A stretch of DNA of 64,000 nucleotides from Chlorops oryzae (taxonomy: Eukaryota > Arthropoda > Insecta > Diptera > Chloropidae), in NCBI GenBank assembly GCA_020466095.1, contig CM035806.1, forward strand, positions 2,040,602 to 2,104,601, given 5' to 3'. Position numbers and translations under genes: made by a program. Shown one piece after another: positions 35,536 to 45,467 of this stretch. Each line of letters opens with the position of its first letter. Position 1 is the stretch's first letter. The notes under the pieces were generated by a model, which ran no database searches, had not been told where the DNA came from, and saw only the letters and a list, made by a program, of their open reading frames with translations.

Positions 35536-37077
35536 TACTACGTTTATGCATCATGTTAACCCGGGTATATTCAACTCAGGTCAATTCAACCCCCTCGCAT
35601 AAACGCCATTTATAACCGAGTTAGAGAATTTAATCGGGTTGAATAAACACATTTATTTAAAGTGGGTAGAAAATTCAACTCGAGTTGAAGTTTGTGCATA
35701 AACACGAGGGCCTAGGCAAATCGAAGCGAATGACAAAAAATCCAACTCATTTCGACTTTTAGTCATGCATTGTAATGTGTGTCCCATACATTTCCCAAGT
35801 AGCAAAATAGGTCGAAAATTGGTAAATTCTTACCTATATTAGGTCAGAATATTTACTTGGCCTAACCTAAATAGGTCGAAATTACGTCGATTCGACGTCG
35901 AGTCGACGTAAGTGGGGAATAGATTGGAAGTCGATTGGCGGTAATAATAGGTCATAATAGGGCATTTCGACTTCAAAGTCAGGGCGAAAAGAAGTCCGTT
36001 TACCTAATATTAGTCGAAAAGAAGTCGCAATGACCAATTTTCGACCTAATTGGACTTATGAGTAAAACAAAAGAGAACGTAAAAGGAAACGAAAAAAGTG
36101 AGAGAGAGAGTAACAGAGAAAGATATAAATACATAATATCTTACTCAGTCATTCGTATTACTCGAAAGCAGAAATGAACGAGAGATTTTCTTCTTCGTGT
36201 GTCTTAAGAAATAAATAATAAATAAAATATGGACTTCATTAAAATTTATTTTGCGCTTAATAAGTCCCAAAAACATATGCCCGCTGAGATTTTTCGTGAA
36301 AGTGTTCCTTCTACTTCTTCATTTTTAAGGGGCTTTCTCATTGATGGAAATTAAATAAATATTGCTTGAAAAAAATTGTTTTTCTTAAAGAAAAAACATA
36401 TGCAGAAGAATAATTCTCAATTTGCCATTCGAAAAACATGGCGGAGCTCGACCTATTTTGACCTATTTCGACTTTAAAGTCAAAACCGACTATGAAGTCC
36501 AAAAATCAAGTCCGCTCGACTTTGAAGTCGAAGCATGCAACAAAATAAGTCAACTTTTGACCCTATTTCGCCCTATAAGTCAAACGGATTTTAAAGTCGA
36601 ATTTTAGTCGAAAAATTGCTCGGTTTGCCTTGAAAAATTACCTAATTTGGAAGCCAAAGTCAAGTCAATATTAAGTCACAAAATAGGGCATTTTTACCTT
36701 TTTTCGACCAAAAATCGACTTGGAAGTCGAAGCGACTTTGAAGTCATGAAATAGGTAGAATAGAGGTAATTTGGACTTCCGAAACGGACTTTTAAGTTAG
36801 GTCATATTTAAGGCCGGAAAATAGGTCAGAAATAGGGTATTTTCAACCAAAATAGGTCGATTCGACTTGCTGCTGGTCGAATCGCTCTATTTTGCTGCTT
36901 GGGTTATATTTCTAAAAACATAATTTTCGTGTATGTCATGCCGCATCGCTGTTCAGTGTCTCTTAAGAATAAAACTGGGTTAGTCTTTTAACTCAAGTTC
37001 AAAATTGCCCGTTTATGCTCAGGTTTTTTTTACCCGGGTTGAATATACCTGGGTTAACATGATGCATAAACGTAGTA
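35536..37077. mobile_element. ~1.54-kb TIR element (ACTACGTTTATGCATCATG)
   Basis: The left end TACTACGTTTATGCATCATG continues TTAACCCGGGTATATTCAAC. The complement of the right end is the same with one change in this stretch. Related CCCGGGTTGAAT words occur internally, and ACTACGTTTATGCG starts another element near 53,739. It contains the nested element at 35,794-36,903. No TSD was resolved and no transposase seen. Confidence 0.8.
35794..36903. mobile_element. Nested 1.1-kb element of AGTCGA/TCGACT repeats
   Basis: The ends CCCAAGTAGCAAAATAGGTC and (complement) CCCAAGCAGCAAAATAGAGC form a TIR. Between them are dozens of GACTTNNAAGTCGA-like words and AATAGGTCGA repeats in both orientations, flanking a non-repetitive core at about 36,060-36,420. 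Confidence 0.7.
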
Positions 37078-37529
37078 TCTGTCGCCGAAAGTTGGGCAAT
37101 TTCCTGTATGTGTATATTCAGCCATAGTGCGCAAAAGTGAAACAATGCATCCTAATCAGATTGGTATCTTATATATATATAATATATATGTATGTACGGT
37201 CTCGGCACATTTTGAATTCTGCTACTCTATGGCGTTATGCAGTGCGCGAGCAATCGATTGGTTTTTTATGACATAACATATAGCTCTTTATAAAATATCA
37301 GAAGTAATTGGTAACGATACGACAGTAACGAGTACTAATTGTTGTTAAAGTAACAAGTACGTACGGGTACGGATTTCGTTTGTTACTTTTACAGCTCTAG
37401 TATCATAGTAGCCGAGCCATAGAGCAACTGAATTAAAACGAGTACTCGGTACAAGGAATGAGTAGCGATTGAACGAAAATATCGAAATATCCGAAGAATT
37501 TGGCGCGCGAATAAAATCAAATTTTAATC

Positions 37530-40401
37530 ATGAGTTTTTCCAATATATTGAAAGTAATTTCCCAACAAATGGAGAATGATGATCAAGGAGTCGAATTGGA
37601 TCGTTTAATAGGAGAAAAGATTCAAGCGATCGATGACCTTCGCAAAGAGAAAGATTGTAAGTAAGAATAGAGAGAGAGCGAATTCTGTCAATAACGGTTT
37701 CAAACGGTTAATCATCTTACAGCCATAGAGATGACATATGCAATTTTCAAAATGGAGCATTTCACTCATTCGGTTAACCTAAAGCACGTTTTATATAGAA
37801 AACGCTATTCCGATATGCTCGAAACCAAATTGGATGCACTACTGGCAGCAACGTTGAAGTTAAGTTTTACATTAGACCGCATTCCGTGGCATAAGTTACT
37901 GAACTATGATGAAGTGGTTAATGCGGAACGCAAAAAAGAGGATTTACGTATCCAAAACGAAATGAAAGAAGTGTACTTAAAAATGGAAAGCCGCAAAAAT
38001 GGTAAATGATTTCGATTCGAAATTTTTTTTTTGCTATTTGATCCTTCTTTCGTTTCCCCGCACAGTGGTGGAACTTCGTCAAGAACAGTTCATGAAAACC
38101 AAATTACTCAGCTTGCGTGAGGAATACAAGCAAAATGCAGTTAAACTAAGACGATTCAGCCAAATGAAAACCGAAGCTGTTACAAGAAATCGCAACGAGT
38201 ATATTTTAGAATTAGTTAAAGGCGCAAAGGAAGTCCAGCAGCTTCATTTAAAGGTATTAGTTCAAGACAGTGCTTGCCAGCGTAACCCTGCAGTAATTAT
38301 CACTAGTGACTGATTCAATCTGTCACTAGTTCCTCCGTCACCGTCACTAGTGACCAACTGTACCCGTGCCAATGTATTCTCCTATGGACATTTTGTATGA
38401 GCATATGTTCGAGCGGACACCAGTTGACGATTGAACTGGTGATGCTGTAGAGACAGCTCATTAGCTATAGTACCTAAATGGAAAGCGCCGCGCGCAGGGC
38501 TCGGATGGCTCAGTGTGAAGAGTCTGGCCTAGCGATCTGGAGACCCGTGTTCGAATCTCGCTCGGGCGGATGCCATTTTTAATTATTTTTTTTACTTTTT
38601 TTTTTGTTTTTAAGTTGGATAATATTATCGGATGTCTAACCAAGGCTTAAAAAGCCAAATTTTAGTTTCGAAAAATTGATGAAATTTCAGTATTGAAATG
38701 AAAGTTCAGAGAAATTATTGGCACCGTCACTCTTGAAACATGTCTTACGAATGAAGTTCACGATGGAACTTTGCTCTCCTATTTCTGCTCGGATTACTGC
38801 TACCGGCATGAACGAAGCATTTCCATAGAGTAATGAATCTCCGCAACTTTTACAATACCTTGTTTCCAGCTTTCTGGCGCGTCCATGGATCCAAAACGTG
38901 CCATTTAACGGATTGTATGTCAATTCATGCTAACCTTACGCTCGTTGGAGCCTTTTGCTGCGATAAGACATGCGAATTATTTAGTGAAAGGTGCTATTCA
39001 AGAGAAATTATACATGTGGTACCTGGCCTATCCTTAACTCTGATTCATAGAATGAACAGTGTGACTGCTGGCATATTTTGCGTCGCCTGACATTTACTGT
39101 GCAGGAGTTTTGGCACGGCATGAACGAAGCCTCTTAAGCACACATACATGTGAAGAATGAGAGAAATTGTGATAGTGGTCGTGCTGGCAAGCACTGGTTC
39201 AAGACAATAAGATTAATTTTTTTTTTTTTTTTTTTGAATGATATTCCTTTACTTACTACTACTTGTTGGTTACAGATTGAACAACAAAAAACTGGAGCTA
39301 AAACTAAACAAAGAGATGTTCAACTCTTAGAAACAGGGATGGCTTCATTCAATTTGAATGAAAGTCTTTTGGATTTCAGCGAGAATTTTTCGTCGCAGCC
39401 GGCAAAGAGTAGTGCTTCTGAACAAAAAACTCGAACGTTAACGAAATTCGAATCATTGGAAAAAACTCTTAAGTTCGCATTTCATGATTTGAGGTATGAG
39501 GAATTTGACTTTGAAAATGTTGAAGAAAATCCGAAAAGTGCAACATCGTTTGAGAGTGATTTTAATATTGCAATGCCTTCTTCTTTTTGTCACGACTTGA
39601 TGAGAAACGAAGAGAACAGATCAAATCGAAATGTCGAAGTAATTCAAAATATTGAGATATTGTCTGCGAAGAGGGGGATGGCTAAAAAGCGTGAAGAACA
39701 AGACGATTCATCAGGTTTATTCCTATCGAACGTAACTAGTAGCAACGTAAAGGAAGCGAACAAAATATTTTCACCGAGCATTGAAAATTCGTTGCTCGAA
39801 TCTTTGTTGGTCGACGAAAATAGAAATAATTTCGACATTGAAGAGGAACAAAGAGAAGAGGAGGAAACACCAATGGTAAAGATGATTCTCACAATGCTTT
39901 CTATTTTTTTTTTTTTTTCTTTCTCTTATTTAATAAAATATCAATGGCTAGGAGAAATGTCTTCAGTTGTAAAACATTAATTAATATTATCAAAAAAAAA
40001 AAATTCCTTTTTTCAAGTGTCAAAACAAAGAGGAGCAGGAAAAACTTATCCATTCCTTCAAACGAAAAATGGACATTCAATTTAATGCTCCTTCGACATC
40101 CGTTACTAAAAATGAAACTCTTTCGTATCAAGAGGTTAAAGGAAGAAACAACAACCCAAAGCGTCAAAAGGATGGTGAAGAAGCTCCAATGAATTCATCA
40201 AAAGACCATGAATCGATATCTTTTGCAATGAATATGTTCGAGCATTGGTCTCCTGGAATCGAGTCGGTTGGGAACTCAAAAGCTTTAATGTTCTCTGATC
40301 ACGAAGATAGATCAGGTTTTTCCGATACGTCTTCTCAGGATTCTCAAGAGGATGGGCAGAAAGTGGGAAGTGGCCGCACTAAGCAGAAAGATATATTCTA
40401 A
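37530..40401 (+). CDS. Unrecognised 525-residue charged helical protein
   Basis: Five exons with correct GT-AG sites and phases: 37,530-37,656, 37,723-38,001, 38,066-38,253, 39,276-39,875 and 40,018-40,401. The start MSFSNILKVISQQMENDDQG is the first ATG after a TATA-poor, stop-containing leader. Residues about 20-215 are highly charged and lack Pro, consistent with coiled coil (LDRLIGEKIQAIDDLRKEKD; LREEYKQNAVKLRRFSQMKT). Residues about 216-525 are Ser/Glu/Asn-rich and probably disordered, ending DTSSQDSQEDGQKVGSGR. No signal peptide, membrane segment or enzyme motif. I do not recognise the family. The architecture (N-terminal coiled coil, acidic disordered tail) is common among fast-evolving meiotic, kinetochore or centrosomal proteins, but that is only a category. 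Intron 3 (1,022 bp) has received a tRNA-like repeat. The intact 1,578-nt spliced frame argues for a real gene. Confidence 0.8.
38490..38580 (+). mobile_element. tRNA-like SINE head in intron 3 of the unknown gene
   Basis: CTCGGATGGCTCAGTGTGAA holds an A-box-like TGGCTCAGTG and, about 50 bp on, GTGTTCGAATCTC resembles a B box. The T-stem and anticodon stem pair poorly, so this is a SINE-type relic rather than a functional tRNA. It is followed by AT-rich tail sequence. Confidence 0.5.
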
Positions 40402-40613
40402 AAATTCGTTTTTTATCTTTGCGTATATATTTGATACTAATCATTTTTTTCATTCCTTGTATATTTTTTTTTTTTTGTTATTATTTTATAGTAAGGTATA
40501 TTTAGAATTTTCCTGATATCATTTCAAGTTATGTATTTTAATTCATCTTACTTTGTTTATAGAAATGTTTAAACATGGCCATTTGAAGAGACTTAATTAA
40601 AAGGACAAAGAAA

Positions 40614-40619
40614 AATAAA
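40614..40619 (+). terminator. Candidate poly(A) signal of the unknown gene
   Basis: AATAAA about 213 bp after the stop codon at 40,401; the first canonical hexamer on this strand. Confidence 0.45.
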
Positions 40620-40740
40620 TCTTAGTCTCAATCGAAATAAAAACTTCTATTACTTGCGAGAAATTTGGAAAAACTTCTCGTTTTGTAGGCACACCGTTAA
40701 GGGAATATAAGGAGCGCAAGAATATTGAACATTTTTTTAA

Positions 40741-41468
40741 GGGGGTCTTCTCATTGAGCAACTTTTTTTTCGACTTTTTTTTTTTTTTTTGCATTTATTT
40801 ATAGCTTGGGTAGTTGTGAATATGCCCCTAAAAGGATTTTTTGAAATTCGAAATAGTTTAGAGGATATAGCCTTCTTTGTCGAGCAAGATCTGCGCTAAA
40901 ACGAGTAATTTTTGCGTTGCTTCAAACTTTAAACGCGTTTATCTCGAAACCACGTTTTTCGAACTGGCGGCCATGATATCTCCAGTTCAACTGAACCGAT
41001 TTTCATGAAACAAAGTGGAATCGACGCAGAATTGTCACCATTCTCGGGTGAACCTCGACCATAATTTTAAAAAATTTTTTACTATTTTTTTTTTTACACT
41101 AAACTACAAAAAAAAATCCCGAAATTGAAATTTTTTTTTGAATGGCCGCCATTTTGTCAAAAAAAAATCACAAAATTAAGCTTGCGGTTCACCCGAGAAT
41201 TACATCTATACTGATTATAACCCCGTTTTTTTTTTCCATTTCGGACGCTCCGGAGACCCGGAATCGTGACCTTTTTTTTTCACCACCAACTTTGAAGTCT
41301 CATTACTTTTTGAACAGCCCACGTATCGAGGCAAAAAAATTTTTTTATTTACTTTGAACCTTTTGTAATACAATAAATGAAAAAAGTTTTCAATTATTCT
41401 TTGCGTTTTCAAATAAGAATTTTTTTTAAAAAGGGTCCAAAAAACGGGTTTTCAATGAGAAGACCCCC
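40741..41468. mobile_element. TTAA-flanked element, 728 bp (piggyBac-like MITE)
   Basis: TTAA sits on both sides (40,737-40,740; 41,469-41,472). The ends GGGGGTCTTCTCATTGA and its complement match over 17 bp. TTAA duplication is diagnostic of piggyBac-type transposition. The interior has GTTTATCTCGAAACCACGTT and CTGGCGGCCATGATATCTCC, repeated in the fragment at 24,425-24,720. Non-coding. It lies about 340 bp past the unknown gene. Confidence 0.8.
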
Positions 41469-41799
41469 TTAAAGCAAAAGTCTGCAGATTCTTTAAATTG
41501 GGCTTAGAATACTTTCTTTTTCAGCGGAATAAATTTTGCGGTAGATATTCATATAGATTAGGGCTGATAGTAATTTTAAACTCTCAACTTTTGAAGGCTT
41601 CAAAAAATGTTTAGTGCGTTGTTAATTGGTTTCAAATGAACAATTTGTTTGTTTTTTTTTTTTTTTTTTTGTTTCTATCATAACATTTTTATTCACTTTA
41701 TATTTAAAAAAATTTTATTTCTTATAGTTCTCATATAGTTTTTATTAACTGCTTTCATGAAACATGTTTCGAAAACACCCCATTTGAATGCATGCAATT

Positions 41800-41930
41800 A
41801 TCCACCTATTAAATCTACCAATTGATAGATTTTTTTCAGAACAAAACGTCTGGCAGCACCATTACCAGCTGTCAGTCTGTTTTCACAATGTTTACACATT
41901 CTCGCCGGTCACACTTAGTCGCCCTTTGAC
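41800..41930. repeat. Dispersed repeat shared with 58,385-58,500
   Basis: ATTATCCACCTATTAAATCT, AACAAAACGTCTGGCAGCAC and CTCGCCGGTCACACTTA occur in the same order at both places. Followed here by unrelated sequence. Confidence 0.75.
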
Positions 41931-42563
41931 TATGACTACATCGTAACGAATTATCGATCCTTTCAGTCGTTTTCACAACAAAACTGTTTGTTCAAATAAT
42001 GCCTTTTGAAATTGTTTTTCGACGTTTCCCTTCTTACGACTAGGAACGATTTAGAAGAACCGAAATAAATTTTAGCATTTAAAATGTGATTGATTTCATT
42101 ATTGAACAATTCATCTAATTGGAATTTATACAATTTCAATAAGAAGTAAAAATATTAATATTGCTTGGATATGCTTATTTTTAAATATTAAATGTAAAAT
42201 TAGAATGAGATTCAGTTAACATTATTTAAAAAATATTCAACAATAATCCTATTGACTATGGATTTTCTATGAGTTTTCGTTCAAATGTGGAAATAGAAAT
42301 TTCGAATAACAATGTCATAAATTTAATAATGAAAAATTCAACAGATGCAAAATCTAAACGAAGAATTTTAGCGAAGCATGACACTACTTTTTCCGCTACG
42401 AATGACAGAAATTTGAGCAACATGTAAAAATCGGACATGGTTTCAAATTCGACGACTATGTATAGGCAAAAGAATTGAGCCGATACTTCAACAAATTTCG
42501 TCTCTCCCCCTAGCTCTCACGCAAAAATCGGTTTTGTTGACATGTTGGACGACAATCGTCCAA

Positions 42564-42712
42564 TGTAAAAGTAGACTTATGAAACATGTTTCGAAAACAT
42601 CCCATTTGAATGCATGAGAAAGAAAGAGAAACAAGTATTTTTTCGGAACATTCAAGAAACAACCATCTCTCTTCTTCCCACGTCTTTCTCTACTTACAAA
42701 TTGTTTCAAACC
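42564..42712. repeat. ATGAAACATGTTTCGAAAAC repeat
   Basis: It matches 58,499-58,645, including CCCATTTGAATGCATGAGAA and CTTTCTCTACTTA. A short piece is also at 41,756-41,796. At 58 kb the element is complete with terminal inverted repeats; here the right arm is degraded. Confidence 0.7.
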
Positions 42713-42721
42713 ACTTTTTGA

Positions 42722-42835
42722 TGGCTAGGGACGCACGGGGATGTGGCATGGGATCGTTTTTCTCTCTCCCCCTGCCTCCCTTGCCAACGAAAAATTTCTT
42801 TCATTATCGAAATGACTTCACGTGTAATGCGCTGA
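42722..42835. mobile_element. Truncated relative of the MITE at 53,229
   Basis: It shares GGCTAGGGACGC, GGGGATGTGG, CTCTCTCCCCCTGCCTCCCT and TTTCATTATCGAAATG with 53,270-53,375. Its right end is cut by the 42,839 insertion. Confidence 0.65.
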
Positions 42836-42838
42836 ATA

Positions 42839-42957
42839 GACACATCAAATGCTTGTCAGGCATGTGAGCGTGTATTAGTGAATTCTGTTCACACAACGTA
42901 TACGTGTGAATTTTTCACTTACACAATCTCGCATGCCTGACAAGCATTTGATGTGTC
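42839..42957. mobile_element. 119-bp MITE with perfect 26-bp TIRs and TA TSD
   Basis: GACACATCAAATGCTTGTCA (then GGCATG) is exactly complementary to the right end, with TA on both sides (42,837-42,838; 42,958-42,959). The loop contains ACGTATACGT. The identical arms suggest recent insertion; TA duplication suggests mobilisation by a Tc1/mariner-type transposase. Confidence 0.9.
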
Positions 42958-43111
42958 TATAGAAGCTATAAAGAGCGTCGTAATTCCAGCAAACTGTTTT
43001 TCAGTCGTCAGACCTAGTACGCGTACAAGAACGCACGTCTACTTAATGCTTTAAGCCAAACAGCTTTATAACGAAAAAAAAAAAAAAAAAAAAAACAAAC
43101 AATTTCATACA

Positions 43112-45430
43112 ATGGATATTATTGAACTTACTGACTTAAAAAGTGAACCAGATATTATTCACGACTACAGGAGCGTCCCTTTAAATGCTCCTTTAATTAT
43201 TGACAATGGTATTTTCTTCGCTAAATAAAACTATAATAATAATAAAACAAGAACAGCTTAAGTCGAATGTAATTATTATTCGAAAAAGAACATTTCGTAC
43301 ACTTTTCGGATTCAAGTAAGGATTTTATTGATATGTGTTTTGTTTTACATTTATAAAGAGAATGGCGAGGACACTAAGGCTCTACAACAATAAAAGGAAT
43401 TCATCGAAAGCTGTTCAATACAATTCGTGTTTAATACAATTCGACTTAAGCTGTTATCCCGCTGTTCCGCGCAACAATACATTTTATTATTACATTTTAT
43501 ATTTATTTTATTCAGGATCCTACAAGTGTCGCGTAGGATGGAACTTCAATTCCGAACCGTCTTTAGTGTTTCGCAACGTAATTGCTAAGGCAAGGAAAGA
43601 TCGTAAAAAGGATCGATTGGAAATAATTCCGGTTCAAGTCGGCAATGATATTGTAAACATTGAAGCTGTTCGGGGTCAACTGAAAACACAGGTTCTTCAA
43701 ACAATTGCAATTTTATTGAAACATATCATTTAAATTAAGATGATTATCATTTAAAACAGTTCGAACGAAATGTGGTCACACATTTCCATACACAAGAGGA
43801 AATTTTGGATTATATATTCGAACATCTTGGTATTGACGATGATGGATGTGTATCGCATCCGATTTTTCTAACTGAACCTCTTGGGAATCCGAATTTTTGC
43901 AGGCAACGTAAGTCTTTCATCGAAAATTTATTAATTGAATGCGTTTATTTATTTTATTTTTTTTTTAAATTAATTATGTGGATCAGGCATGAGTGAAATG
44001 CTCTTTGAAACTTATGGAATTCCTGGCTTAAGTTATGGTATTGATTCAATGTTGAGCCTTTACTATAACAATATAAACCATAACGATGCGCTAATCATAT
44101 CATTCGGCTTCCATACAACTCATATTGTGCCCGTTCTCGATGGAGAGATGCAAGCAAATCGTATACGACGTTTAAACCTTGGTGGATATCATATTATAAC
44201 ATATCTATTTCGACTCATGCAAATGAAATATCCGGTGCACATTAACGCCATCACCGTCAGTCGAATGGAAACACTTATACAAAAGTATGGCTCTGTCGCT
44301 TTAGACTATCAAGAAGAGCTTAAGAAATGGTCGAAAATCGATTTTTATGAACAAAATGTACGGAAAATTCAACTACCGTTTACACCGCCGCCGACACAAA
44401 GCCTTGTTCCCGGCCAAGCTGATCAGAAAATCGAAAGACGTAAGGAATTAACGAAACGATTGATTGAAGCGAATGCCCGCCGAATGCGCGAAAGACTCCA
44501 AAATGATGAAAATCAATATTCAACGTTCATGGAAATTCGCGAAGAGTACGAGCATGGGAAAAGAGAAGTCTTTGAGAAACTTTTACATAAAAATAACATT
44601 GCCGATCTAAAAGGATTGGATGTCAGTTGAACTGGTTTTTTTTTTTCATAAATTACTCAAATAGAATAAGAGAAAAAACAATTTTCCATCTTTATTATTT
44701 GCAGACATTAATTAAAGAACTACGAAGCCGCATTGAGCGAACACAAAAAAAGATGACTTCTACCATTGATAATAATAATGCTCAGACTTTTCCTAAAGAA
44801 GAAGCGAGTGCAACAACAACAACAACAATCGCTCCACCTGATGGTATATCTCTTGAAGTCTGGATATCGAACACAAATGCGAAGCGAGATGAGATACTGA
44901 AAAGGAAAAACGCTCGCAAGACTCGACGACAAGATCTGGCGAAAAGGAAAACTGCAGCTGCCCAGGAACGAATGCGTATTATTTCCCAATTGGCACGCAA
45001 TGAAAAGGGTACCGATGAATTCGGCATGAACGATAACGATTGGGATATATATAAAACAATAAGCCGCGACGATAGCGAAAGCGAAACGGAAAATGAACAA
45101 TTGCTAGAGTACGAATCAATTCTACGACAATATGATCCAACTTTTGAAGAACCAGCACAGACAACTTCAAGCTTCACAGTCGAACATTATCAGGTAATAC
45201 ATAATCATTTCAAATTGTTACATTTTACTACACCATTGGGTATATATAATTAATTTTACATTGGTCAGAGTTTCAAATACGCATTAATCTATATCGTAAA
45301 GTTCCTTGTTCCTCAATTTTGTCTGGAGTAAATCGTTCTCGTTAAATTTGAATTGTTGAGGTGGTATCATGGCAGCTGCTACCATACGATTTTCGGCGTT
45401 CAAGAAATTGAACGTCGCACAAGCCTGCAA

Positions 45431-45467
<37 letters not shown>

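Larger units (their letters stand above)
41473..43111. other. Intergenic DNA between the unknown gene and Arp5, repeat-laden
   Basis: Holds repeat fragments at 41,800-41,930, 42,564-42,712 and 42,722-42,835 and the MITE at 42,839-42,957. The last ~150 bp form the Arp5 5' region with a long A tract (43,075-43,095). Confidence 0.6.

Noticed and set aside
38490..38580. Functional tRNA gene
   Set aside because: A and B boxes are recognisable, but the anticodon and T stems do not pair properly and no plausible anticodon loop forms.
38687..38923. Minus-strand 78-codon frame in intron 3 of the unknown gene (contains CKSCGD)
   Set aside because: A CxxC-like motif alone is not enough; no family match, no extension on either side. 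Possibly a transposase scrap.
44720..45177. Minus-strand frames of 126-131 codons opposite Arp5 exon 5
   Set aside because: Shadows of the Arp5 coding exon, whose plus-strand frame is supported by family similarity and splice phases.
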